A stretch of DNA of 64,000 bases from Marivita sp. (GTDB lineage: Bacteria > Pseudomonadota > Alphaproteobacteria > Rhodobacterales > Rhodobacteraceae): the NCBI RefSeq assembly GCF_020055675.1, contig NZ_JAIPUS010000005.1, positions 1 through 64,000 of the forward strand, read 5' to 3'. Of this stretch, positions 1 through 7,542 are shown in pieces. The translations under genes were made by a program, and so were the position numbers. Position 1 is the stretch's first letter. Each line of letters opens with the position of its first letter. Below the pieces are notes generated by a model. It was not told the DNA's origin. It was given only the letters and a program-made list of their open reading frames with translations, and did no database searches.

Positions 1-375
1 TATCTCTTCAGATATTATCAATGTCAAAGAGCAACCCAGAAACAAAACCAGACCAGTGCGCCCTAACCGCGGCGCGCCCGCCCTGACAAACCCCTGAATT
101 ATCCGCCTTCCGTTCCAACCGACACAAAGCCCGTCGTCCCTTCCACCGTACCAACAACCACCTCAGCGCCGCCGGTGAAGGGGGTTCTACGGTTAGTGCA
201 GAGACTCCGCAAGCAAAAAAATCACCCAATCTGCACTTTTTTCAGCTTTTCGATTCCCTCGTGAAATCATGCGTTTGGCGCAACTTTCGACCCCTCAGGA
301 GCGCGTTGGCGTAATTCTTGCCGGCGCTTGCCTAGATTTGGTGCAAAATGCGAAGACCGCTACAAGAGGTGCGGG
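1..375. other. Intergenic stretch without a convincing gene
   Basis: Only short open frames occur here and none has a recognisable motif, plausible composition or ribosome-binding site. The segment near 170-240 is A-rich and T-rich at its right side, but no hairpin followed by a T tract could be made out as an msrQ terminator. The neighbour on the left lies outside the window, so a regulatory element of that gene cannot be excluded. Confidence 0.4.
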
Positions 376-990
376 TCAGGCCTGCGTGATACGGCCCCAT
401 CCCGGCCGGGACGCGGGGCGAATCCGGCTGATGAGAAGGCCGATGATGACAAGCGCGTACAGAACGGGTTCCCATTGGACCCCCTTGACCAGCAGCACGA
501 AATGCAGCGCTCCAAGCAGGGCGGCAGGATAGATCAGCCAATGCAGCTTGCGCCATGTCCGCGTACCCAGCCGGCGCAGGCTGTAGTCATTCGAGGTCAC
601 GGCCAATGGCAGCATCATGACAAACGCCGCCATACCGACCGTGATGTACCACCGCTTGACGATATCGGCCCAGACGTTCTGGAACTGCACGTCCAGCACC
701 AGCCATGTCAGCAGATGCGCCAGCAGGTAAAAGAAGGTGATCACCCCGATGGCGCGGCGGAAACGCATAAGGTTGAGGCCTGCCCAGCGCCGCAACGGTG
801 TCACCGCAAGCCCCGCGATCAGCAGCCACAGCGCCCAGAGGCCAAGCTGATGTTCGATCCGTTTCGCCGGATCGACGCCAAGACCCCCGGTCAGACCGAG
901 ATAATAGATCCAGGCCACCGGCAGCGGGGCCAGGATATAAAGCGTCCAGGGCGGTACACGCCGCAGCGCGGTGTTCAGCGCGTCAACCAC
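376..990 (-). CDS. msrQ: Protein-methionine-sulfoxide reductase heme-binding subunit MsrQ
   Basis: A 204-residue polytopic inner-membrane cytochrome that passes electrons from the quinone pool or flavin to the periplasmic MsrP. About six hydrophobic segments are visible, and His92, His150 and His163 fit conserved heme-ligand positions of the YedZ/MsrQ family. The frame opens with GTG directly after the MsrP stop codon (TGA-GTG with no gap), so translational coupling to msrP is likely. The usual family length is about 200 residues. The msrP-msrQ order is the standard one, which makes the assignment firm. Confidence 0.93.
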   Translation of the reverse strand: MVDALNTALRRVPPWTLYILAPLPVAWIYYLGLTGGLGVDPAKRIEHQLGLWALWLLIAGLAVTPLRRWAGLNLMRFRRAIGVITFFYLLAHLLTWLVLDVQFQNVWADIVKRWYITVGMAAFVMMLPLAVTSNDYSLRRLGTRTWRKLHWLIYPAALLGALHFVLLVKGVQWEPVLYALVIIGLLISRIRPASRPGWGRITQA

Positions 991-1896
991 TCAGAAGAAC
1001 TTCTGCAGGTCCATGCCGTCATAGAGGCTGGCCACCTCGTCCTCGTAGCCATTGAACATCAGCGTCGGCTTTCGCTTGGCAAACAGCCCGCCGCCAAGCC
1101 TGCGTTCGGTGGCCTGCGACCAGCGGGGATGATCCACCTTTGGGTTCACATTGCTGTAAAAGCCGTATTCGCGCGGGTTGGCGACATTCCAGCTTGCCGG
1201 CGGTTCGTCCTCGACCAGTGACATCCGCACGATCGATTTGATCGACTTGAAGCCATATTTCCATGGCACCACCAACCGCATCGGTGCGCCGTTCTGTTTC
1301 GGGATGTCCCGGCCATAGATACCTGTGGCCACCATCGTCAGCGGATGCATCGCCTCGTCCAGCCGCAGGCCTTCGACATAGGGCCACTCCAGAACCGGGC
1401 GCGAAACCCCCGGCATTTCGTCCGGCCGCAGCACGGTTTCAAAGGCGACGTATTTCGCGGCGGATTGAACGCCGACCCAATCCAGCAAATCGGCCAGCTC
1501 GAACCCGTTCCAGGGCACAACCATTGACCACGCCTCGACACAGCGGAACCGGTATATGCGCTCCTCAAGCGTCATCTGGCTCAGGATGTCGGCAAAGCTG
1601 TAATCGCCGGGCTTGTCCACCAAGCCGTCGATCCGCACCGTCCACGGGTCGATCGTCAGCGCATCGGCGTATCGCGGGGGATCTTCCTTGCCGGTGCCAA
1701 ACTCGTAATAATTGCAGTAATTGCTGATTTCTTCGAATGTGTTCGGTTCGAGCCCGTCCTGCGCGCGGGCGGCCATCGGCAGCGCCCCGGCAATCCCACC
1801 AGCAGCCATCCCTGCCATCAGCTGCCGCCGGTTCAGAAAGGTGGAATACGGTGTGACATCCTCGGCTGTCAGGGTGTTGGTCCAACGATACGCCAT
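991..1896 (-). CDS. msrP: Protein-methionine-sulfoxide reductase catalytic subunit MsrP
   Basis: Periplasmic molybdopterin enzyme of 301 residues that reduces methionine sulfoxide in oxidised envelope proteins. The N-terminus carries a twin-arginine signal (Arg23-Arg24 in NRRQLM, then a hydrophobic stretch to about residue 44 ending in an ARA-type cleavage site), as expected for a protein exported folded with its cofactor. Cys119 in the RFRCVEAW motif is the expected molybdenum-ligating residue of the YedY/MsrP family. It is the first gene of a two-gene operon with msrQ. The role is repair of oxidised periplasmic proteins, in keeping with other oxidative-stress genes in this window. Confidence 0.95.
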   Translation of the reverse strand: MAYRWTNTLTAEDVTPYSTFLNRRQLMAGMAAGGIAGALPMAARAQDGLEPNTFEEISNYCNYYEFGTGKEDPPRYADALTIDPWTVRIDGLVDKPGDYSFADILSQMTLEERIYRFRCVEAWSMVVPWNGFELADLLDWVGVQSAAKYVAFETVLRPDEMPGVSRPVLEWPYVEGLRLDEAMHPLTMVATGIYGRDIPKQNGAPMRLVVPWKYGFKSIKSIVRMSLVEDEPPASWNVANPREYGFYSNVNPKVDHPRWSQATERRLGGGLFAKRKPTLMFNGYEDEVASLYDGMDLQKFF

Positions 1897-2186
1897 GAGA
1901 TCCTCATTCTGGTTCTCAGGAATATATAGCGGGAGATACGGTTACGGCCAAACAAACTTGACTCACGTCTGCGTGGTGGGATCGGGACCATCGGCGCGGT
2001 GATATTTGTTGCGTCACGGGTCAGACGCGTCCACGTCGCGGGCGTCAGGGTCCAGCCATCACGCGACATCCCGTGAGCCCGGGTGACCTCACCTTCGGCG
2101 GATGTCGGACCGGGGGAAGGACGGGGTACCGCGCCCGCCCCTCGGCTATGCCCTTGCACGTCAAGGCAGCGCCCGGACCCCCGACC

Positions 2187-2342
2187 CTATGCCATTATGA
2201 GAAAGACAATGATCAGGCTGACGACGAGATAGACAAAGGTATTGACCATCCATCTGATCAAGGCCGCTTCGCCTTCCGGGTCGACACCAAGACGTTCACA
2301 CACCTTGGTTCCCGGCCATAGAAATGCTTCGGACAATGTCAT
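2187..2342 (-). CDS. Small membrane protein, unknown function
   Basis: A 51-residue frame with a soluble N-terminal half (acidic/basic, about residues 1-27) and one strong C-terminal transmembrane segment (about 30-51). The chosen ATG at 2342 has a good AGAGAGGG ribosome-binding site five to eight bases upstream; an upstream ATG at 2378 would add 12 residues but lacks such a site. The gene lies on the same strand as, and downstream of, the glutamate-synthase-like gene, separated by about 145 bases. I recognise no family. The clear Shine-Dalgarno sequence and the membrane segment make it likely to be real. Confidence 0.55.
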   Translation of the reverse strand: MTLSEAFLWPGTKVCERLGVDPEGEAALIRWMVNTFVYLVVSLIIVFLIMA

Positions 2343-2486
2343 TTCGGCCCTCTCTCTTTTCGATGCTTCGATACGCATCGCTACTCTGTTTAACCGTGCA
2401 TTTCAAAAGCCAAATATCGGTTTTCGCGGGTTTTGGCCGATCGCCGCTGCCGGTGTCGTTTTTGGCGCGCGCGACGCGGCGACCTC

Positions 2487-3983
2487 TCAGGTGTGCCGCG
2501 ATGCCGCGTCCGATGCGGGCCACAAGTCCGACATCAGGATCGTGCGGCCATCCGGCTGGACCACCCGCACGTGGTCGCGCCGCATCAGGCGCGGCTCCGC
2601 CACGCCCACCGAATGGGCGATGGTTTCGACCTCCTTGATGATCTCCTGTGCATAGGCCGCCACCCGCAACTCCTTGTCCTCGACCACCAGCCCTGCCTGA
2701 AAGCGCGGGTTGTGCGTCGTGATCCCGGTGGGACAGGTGTTCCGGTTGCATTTGAGCGCCTGGATGCAGCCCAGCGAAAACATGAAGCCCCGAGCATTGG
2801 TCACGAAATCCGCCCCGGTCGCCAACGCCCAGGCCACGTCACCGGGATTGACGAGCTTGCCGCTTGCCACCAGCGGAACGCGCCCGCGCAGACCGCTGGC
2901 ATTGCGCAGATTGGCCACCATCGGCAGCGCTTCGCGGATACTCATGCCCACAAGGTCGATCAGCGGCATCGGTGCGGCCCCCGTGCCTCCCTCGCCCCCG
3001 TCCAGCGTAATGAAATCCGGGGCCGAGTCCTCTCCCCGATCGCGGATCGCGTCGAACAGCCCGGCCACGCCCTGCTCGGAGCCGACACACATCTTGATCC
3101 CGGTCGGCTTGCCCGTGACCTCGCGCACCCGGTCGATCATGTCCAGAAGGTCGCTCCATGCGTCCACTTCGACATGCCGGTTGGGCGAGATGCTGTCCCG
3201 GCCCACCGGAATGCCGCGCACACGGGCGATTTCTGGCGTGACCTTGTCCGCCGGCAGAATGCCGCCTTTTCCGGGCTTCGCGCCCTGGCTCAGCTTGATC
3301 TCGAACAGGCGCACGGTGGTATGTGCCGCGACGGCGCGCAGCTTGTCTTCGTCCAGGTTCCCCGCCGCATCACGCACACCGTATTTCGCCGTACCGATCT
3401 GAAAGACGATGTCGCAGCCGCCCTCGAGGTGGTAGTCGGACAAGCCGCCTTCGCCGGTGTTCATCCAAAGACCCGCCCGCTTGGCCCCGCGGCTCAACGC
3501 CCGCACCGCCGGCCTGGAAATCGCGCCATAGCTCATCCCCGAGATATTGAAGAACGATGTGGCCGTATAAGGCACGCGCGCGCCCGGCCCGATCACCATG
3601 GGCCCGGAGCTGGCGAACTGGTCATCCACCGGTGGAAACGCCGCGTTCACGAACAGCGGTGTCCCCACGATCGCCGTGTTGCGGGTCGATCCGAAGGCAA
3701 CCATGCTGCCATGCCCTTCAGAGGACCGCTTCACCCACTCCCGCTGGGCACGGTTGAACGGCAATTCCTCTCGATCCATCGCGAAGAAATACTGGCGGAA
3801 GAACTCGCCGAGCATGGAAAACAGCCCCCGGAACCGCCCCAGGACCGGATAGTTGCGCCGGATCGCGTCGCTGGTCTGGGTCCGGTCGACCACGCCCAGA
3901 ACCACCGCCACCAAAAGGGCAACCCCGATCACCCCAACCAGAAGAATCGCCAGGAACTGCAACGCATACATCGCGACGTCCAT
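2487..3983 (-). CDS. Membrane-anchored FMN-binding glutamate synthase family protein
   Basis: A 498-residue protein resembling the FMN/iron-sulfur domain of the glutamate synthase large subunit but lacking the glutaminase domain. The N-terminus (about 4-33) is a hydrophobic anchor. The rest is a TIM-barrel flavoprotein with the LDGGEGGTGAAP phosphate/FMN loop and a cysteine set at Cys406, Cys412 and Cys417 (C-x5-C-x4-C) that matches the 3Fe-4S ligands of glutamate synthases. Family members of this stand-alone type are common in proteobacteria, but their substrate is not settled, so I give no gltB symbol. It stands alone apart from the small membrane gene downstream. Confidence 0.88.
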   Translation of the reverse strand: MDVAMYALQFLAILLVGVIGVALLVAVVLGVVDRTQTSDAIRRNYPVLGRFRGLFSMLGEFFRQYFFAMDREELPFNRAQREWVKRSSEGHGSMVAFGSTRNTAIVGTPLFVNAAFPPVDDQFASSGPMVIGPGARVPYTATSFFNISGMSYGAISRPAVRALSRGAKRAGLWMNTGEGGLSDYHLEGGCDIVFQIGTAKYGVRDAAGNLDEDKLRAVAAHTTVRLFEIKLSQGAKPGKGGILPADKVTPEIARVRGIPVGRDSISPNRHVEVDAWSDLLDMIDRVREVTGKPTGIKMCVGSEQGVAGLFDAIRDRGEDSAPDFITLDGGEGGTGAAPMPLIDLVGMSIREALPMVANLRNASGLRGRVPLVASGKLVNPGDVAWALATGADFVTNARGFMFSLGCIQALKCNRNTCPTGITTHNPRFQAGLVVEDKELRVAAYAQEIIKEVETIAHSVGVAEPRLMRRDHVRVVQPDGRTILMSDLWPASDAASRHT

Positions 3984-4288
3984 AACACCTCACCCTTGCC
4001 AGGACCGGCAGACGGCCCCCGAATACTGTCCGCACCACCTGCCACGAAAGCCTAGCGCACGAAACGCCCACAGGGAAAATTTGCCCTGAAAAGACGCCCG
4101 TCGATAACGGAAGACTGACAGGAGATCACAACAAGTTAACTTGATTCCGCGAAAGCCACGGGCTTAGCCCGCACACCGATATGGTCAAGCGGCATCGGCG
4201 GAAACCCCCGCAGATCCAAACCCGTCCCGGACACGTTTCAGAGGTGGATGTGCAAACCACATCGTAACTTCTCGAAAGGACGACCAAC
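3984..4288. other. Divergent intergenic region, no gene seen
   Basis: This gap separates the divergently transcribed glutamate-synthase-like gene and the fasciclin gene, so it must hold both promoters. No clear sigma-factor consensus was recognised. Immediately before the fasciclin start there is an AAAGGAC ribosome-binding site. Short open frames across it show no family resemblance. Confidence 0.4.
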
Positions 4289-4774
4289 ATGTTTCGTAAG
4301 ACAACACTCGCCCTGACAACCGCAGCCACCATGATGGCCAGCACCGCGTTCGCCGGCGGCCACTCCAAGGATATCGTGGACACCGCCGTCGAGGCAGGGT
4401 CCTTCACCACGCTTGTCGCCGCTGTCGACGCGGCAGGTCTCGTCGAGACGCTCAAGAGCGAAGGCCCCTTCACCGTCTTCGCACCGACCGACGACGCGTT
4501 TGCCGCCCTGCCCGAGGGCACGGTCGAGGAACTGCTGATGCCCGAGAACAAGGATCAGCTCACGTCGATCCTGACCTACCACGTCGTACCGGGCAAGGTG
4601 ATGTCCACCGACCTCTCCGACGACATGCAAGCCGAAACCGTGCAGGGCGATACCGTGACAATCGACCTTGATGACGGCGTGATGGTGGACGGTGCCAATG
4701 TGACCACAGCCGATATCGAAACCTCCAACGGCGTCATCCACGTGATCGACGCCGTGATCATGCCGGACATGTAA
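4289..4774 (+). CDS. Secreted fasciclin (FAS1) domain protein
   Basis: A 161-residue protein with a Sec signal peptide (residues 1-22, cleavage after an AFA motif) followed by a single FAS1 domain. The conserved H1 block ([10 protein letters not shown]) and the H2-type YHVVPG motif are visible, and the domain closes with the usual [11 protein letters not shown] strand. FAS1 proteins are periplasmic or surface adhesion-type modules; the exact partner is unknown. The gene has its own ribosome-binding site (AAAGGAC) and is followed by a strong hairpin terminator, so it is probably monocistronic. Confidence 0.93.
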   Translation: MFRKTTLALTTAATMMASTAFAGGHSKDIVDTAVEAGSFTTLVAAVDAAGLVETLKSEGPFTVFAPTDDAFAALPEGTVEELLMPENKDQLTSILTYHVVPGKVMSTDLSDDMQAETVQGDTVTIDLDDGVMVDGANVTTADIETSNGVIHVIDAVIMPDM

Positions 4775-4798
4775 TCCCGCAGATCACGACCCGGATCA

Positions 4799-4823
4799 GG
4801 GCGGCCCGCGGGCCGCCCTTTTT
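4799..4823 (+). terminator. Rho-independent terminator after the fasciclin gene
   Basis: A perfect 20-base self-complementary GC hairpin (GGGCGGCCCG and its complement, positions 4799-4818) is followed directly by five T residues. It lies 24 bases after the fasciclin stop codon. Confidence 0.85.
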
Positions 4824-4920
4824 ACCCGCCGCAATCCTTTCCGAAATCCAAACACAGCGTCCCGCGCAACACCTCCCGGACTGCGCGTATACTGCCCGCC
4901 TCAGTTGGAAAGGGCAGACC

Positions 4921-5754
4921 ATGCAACATGACGTACAGACCATCACCCTCACCGATATCGACGCCGACGCGCTGCCAAGGGACCGCGTCGCCCAGGACCC
5001 GCAGGCCGATGCCGAGCTGCAAATGTCGATTCTGCGCCACGGCCTCAGACAACCGATCGAGCTTTGGCCACGCCCCGACAGCCCCGGCCGCTACGGGCTG
5101 ATCTCGGGCCATCGCCGCCTTTCGGCGCTCCGTGCGCTCGAATTCGAAACCATCCCGGCCTTCGTGCGTGCCCCCGAGAGCGTCGCCGATGCGCTCGCTG
5201 TCATGGTGACGGAAAACGAAATCCGCACACAGATCTCGCCTTGGGAAAAGGGCACGCTGCTCCAGACCTGCCTTCACGATCGGATCTTCGACACGCCGGA
5301 CGCCGCCATAGACGCGCTCTTCCCGGCGCTCTCGCGCCAGAAACGCGGCAGGCTGCGCAGCATCATGCTCGTGGTCGACAGCTTCGACGGTCTTTTCACC
5401 ACGCCCGAAGCCTTGTCCACAGCCCGGATCGAACAGCTTGCCTCGGCCCTGCGCGCGGGATGGGAGGATCTGCTGCTGCACGCCCTTCCGGCCGCACAGA
5501 CGAACTCGCTTGCCTCGCAATGGGCCGCGTTGGAGCCCGTGCTGATCGAGGCGCTGTCACCCGAGCACGGCACCGCCGCCCCCGGCACCCGGCGCGCTCC
5601 GCGGCGGATGGTCGAATTGCGCCACGGGCTGACCATCCGCCGCGAACTCACCCGTTCAGGCTGGGTGCTGCGCTTCACCGGTCCCGATGCCCGATCGCCG
5701 GGCCTGATCGACGACGTCATGGATTACGTCGAGCAGATGTTTGTCCCGCAATAA
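4921..5754 (+). CDS. ParB/RepB-like partition-domain protein
   Basis: A 277-residue protein with a ParB-type N-terminal domain: the GHRR motif at 63-66 (CTP/phosphate-binding region of ParB proteins) and TENEIRTQISPWEKG at about 98-112, the counterpart of the ENxxRxDLSPxE block. The middle part resembles the helix-rich region of RepB-type plasmid partition proteins. No ParA ATPase lies beside it, so it is a solitary ParB-like protein and not the chromosomal partition pair. It is read toward the restriction enzyme gene 69 bases downstream. Solitary ParB-like proteins can be regulators or nucleases, or be plasmid-derived; I cannot decide between these. Confidence 0.8.
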   Translation: MQHDVQTITLTDIDADALPRDRVAQDPQADAELQMSILRHGLRQPIELWPRPDSPGRYGLISGHRRLSALRALEFETIPAFVRAPESVADALAVMVTENEIRTQISPWEKGTLLQTCLHDRIFDTPDAAIDALFPALSRQKRGRLRSIMLVVDSFDGLFTTPEALSTARIEQLASALRAGWEDLLLHALPAAQTNSLASQWAALEPVLIEALSPEHGTAAPGTRRAPRRMVELRHGLTIRRELTRSGWVLRFTGPDARSPGLIDDVMDYVEQMFVPQ

Positions 5755-5823
5755 ACCGGGCCGGGTGGGCGGGTTTGCCCACCCTCGGCTTGCAGTCCCG
5801 CCTGCGTCGTCTAGTGTCCTTGC

Positions 5824-6558
5824 ATGTTCGACAGCCTGCGCCAGAAGGGATTTGATATCGCCGCCCGCAATCACGCGGCGGCGATTCTTTCGGCCGATTT
5901 CCCGCGTATCGCCGGAGAGCTGGAAACTGCGCTGCACAACCTGTCGATTCCGGCGGAAGAACTGATCGGATCCGGCGGTGGCGAAGCGGCCTCGACCCAG
6001 CGCCTGCGCAAACGGCTTTATGCCGAACATTGGCCCAAGCATAATTTCGATTTCCGCCTGATCGTCGACGGGCACGAAACCGTGTCCAACAGCCACGAGA
6101 TCGACCATGTCCGCCGTACCGAAGCCGGGACAATCGCGCTCGAAATCGAATGGAACAACAAAGATCCGTTCTTCGACCGCGATCTGGAAAATTTCCAGAG
6201 GCTGCACGCCCAATCGGCGATCTCTGTCGGCATCCTCATCACGCGCGGCGCCAGCCTTCAGGACACGATGCGCGGGATCATTCGCCGCTGCATCGAAAAG
6301 CACGGTATCCTGGACGAGTCCGACATGGTGTCACGTTTCGGCATGAAGGACCGCACGACGCGCCAGCGCGACAAGGTGCACCGGCTGACCGATCAGCAAA
6401 CGCCCTTTGCCGAGGCGTTCTCGAAACAGTTCGTCAGCGACAAGTTCGGCGCGGCGACCACCCATTGGCAAAAGCTCGAAGACCGGATCGACCGCGGCGT
6501 CGGCAACCCCTGCCCGCTGCTGCTCATCGGCCTGCCCGCCTCGATCATCGCCGAATAA
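5824..6558 (+). CDS. BglII/BstYI-family type II restriction endonuclease
   Basis: A 244-residue protein that I recognise as a BglII/BstYI-like restriction enzyme. The candidate active site is Asp94 followed by Glu107-Ile-Glu109 (in LEIEWNNKD), the D-x(n)-E-x-E/Q arrangement seen in BglII, within a predicted mixed alpha/beta core. Family enzymes cut sites with a GATC core (AGATCT or RGATCY); the specificity here is unknown. It converges tail-to-tail with an MT-A70 methyltransferase only 29 bases away, the expected partner of a restriction-modification pair. The short gap to the ParB-like gene upstream allows co-transcription. Confidence 0.85.
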   Translation: MFDSLRQKGFDIAARNHAAAILSADFPRIAGELETALHNLSIPAEELIGSGGGEAASTQRLRKRLYAEHWPKHNFDFRLIVDGHETVSNSHEIDHVRRTEAGTIALEIEWNNKDPFFDRDLENFQRLHAQSAISVGILITRGASLQDTMRGIIRRCIEKHGILDESDMVSRFGMKDRTTRQRDKVHRLTDQQTPFAEAFSKQFVSDKFGAATTHWQKLEDRIDRGVGNPCPLLLIGLPASIIAE

Positions 6559-6587
6559 CGCGGCGACGTCACACGGACCCGATGCGT

Positions 6588-7244
6588 TTATTCCGCGGCG
6601 ACCCCGGAATTGTGCTTGTAGGTTTTCCACGTGGGTTTGTAATCGTCGCTTGCCTGGTTGCCCCAAACGGTCCAACCGGGGCGCACACCGCGCCCGAAAA
6701 GCTCCAGATACGGCCCCCAGGAGCAATTCTCGATAATCGTGTATTGCTCATCCGGTTTGCGGCTGTGTTCGCGCTTGCGCGTCTTGAGCACATCCCCGTC
6801 AGGCTCATCGGCCTCGATATAGTTCACCTGGCTGCGCCCCGGTCCCAGGGTGCGCACATCCTTGCCGCGCACGCCGAACAGCAGGATTTCGGTCACGTTG
6901 CGGAAATAGAATCCGACGCCGCGCCCGTCCGGGCCGCCATCCTTGCGCACTTTTTCCCAGACGATGTTCGACTTGTATTCGAAGCCCCAGGCGTTCAGCA
7001 CCTGCAATCCTTCGGGCAACAGCGCATTCGGCACCCAGAGATAGCAATGCGCCCGGTCCTCCAGATGCTCGGCCACCGGCAGCGCGCAGATGTCCGCCAG
7101 CGTCATTGTCGGATAGCGCGCCAGCCGTTTATGTTCGGGCGCCACCTTGCCGGTCCGGTTCTGGAACCGCCAGGGCGGATCGGCCATGACAGTGGCAAAA
7201 CGGTCGTCGCCAAGAAAATCGCGCAGATCGTCCACAGCAGTCAT
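6588..7244 (-). CDS. MT-A70 family DNA N6-adenine methyltransferase
   Basis: A 218-residue methyltransferase with the DPPW catalytic motif at 22-25 and the typical MT-A70 fold order (catalytic motif first, then the YLWVPNA and SAM-binding regions further on). It should transfer a methyl group from S-adenosylmethionine to adenine N6 in DNA. The protein is short, as expected for phage or restriction-associated members. Placed tail-to-tail with the BglII/BstYI-like endonuclease, it is most simply the protective methylase of that system. An orphan regulatory methylase is the alternative. Confidence 0.87.
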   Translation of the reverse strand: MTAVDDLRDFLGDDRFATVMADPPWRFQNRTGKVAPEHKRLARYPTMTLADICALPVAEHLEDRAHCYLWVPNALLPEGLQVLNAWGFEYKSNIVWEKVRKDGGPDGRGVGFYFRNVTEILLFGVRGKDVRTLGPGRSQVNYIEADEPDGDVLKTRKREHSRKPDEQYTIIENCSWGPYLELFGRGVRPGWTVWGNQASDDYKPTWKTYKHNSGVAAE

Positions 7245-7475
7245 GACTCACCTCTCGTTGTGGGGTCGTTCCTGTCTAGATCAATATTTTGTATCGGGCA
7301 AACAAAGATGCGTCCTCCTGAAGGCCAGTAAAGCCGGAAAGATCCTAAGATTCGGCAAACGCGGCAGGACACACGCCAGGCGCTTTGCAAAACGTCATCG
7401 CCCGACACGACGGAAATCCTTAACACTTTCTGAACCAGTCCCCATAACCCATTGATTTTCCGTGCCGGGCACGCT

Positions 7476-7491
7476 GTCCCACGCGTGGGAC
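7476..7491. repeat. Perfect 16-bp palindrome GTCCCACGCGTGGGAC
   Basis: A perfect inverted repeat with no spacer, 15 to 30 bases before the clpB terminator hairpin in plus coordinates. It has no adjacent T tract, so it looks more like a protein-binding site than a terminator. It differs from the usual alphaproteobacterial parS sequence. Confidence 0.5.
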
Positions 7492-7493
7492 GC

Positions 7494-7519
7494 AAAAAAG
7501 GCGGGGCAACCCCCGCCTT
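7494..7519 (-). terminator. Rho-independent terminator of clpB
   Basis: Read on the minus strand, a nine-pair hairpin (AAGGCGGGG, loop GTTG, CCCCGCCTT) runs into a T tract of about six to eight residues. It lies about 25 bases after the clpB stop codon. Confidence 0.85.
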
Positions 7520-7542
7520 CTCTCGCTACAAGAACAACGATT

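Noticed and set aside
328-1221. Long plus-strand open frame over msrPQ
   Set aside because: It is antisense to two firmly recognised genes, is rich in Pro, Gln, His and Arg, and matches no family; a shadow of GC-rich coding DNA.
1869-2159. Minus-strand open frame upstream of msrP
   Set aside because: It overlaps the msrP start, has no ribosome-binding site, and shows no family resemblance; the region more likely holds the msrPQ promoter.
4921-5754. ParB-like gene as the chromosomal parAB locus
   Set aside because: There is no ParA gene, no gidAB or dnaA context and no TGTTTCACGTGAAACA-type parS site nearby, so it is treated as a solitary ParB-like protein.
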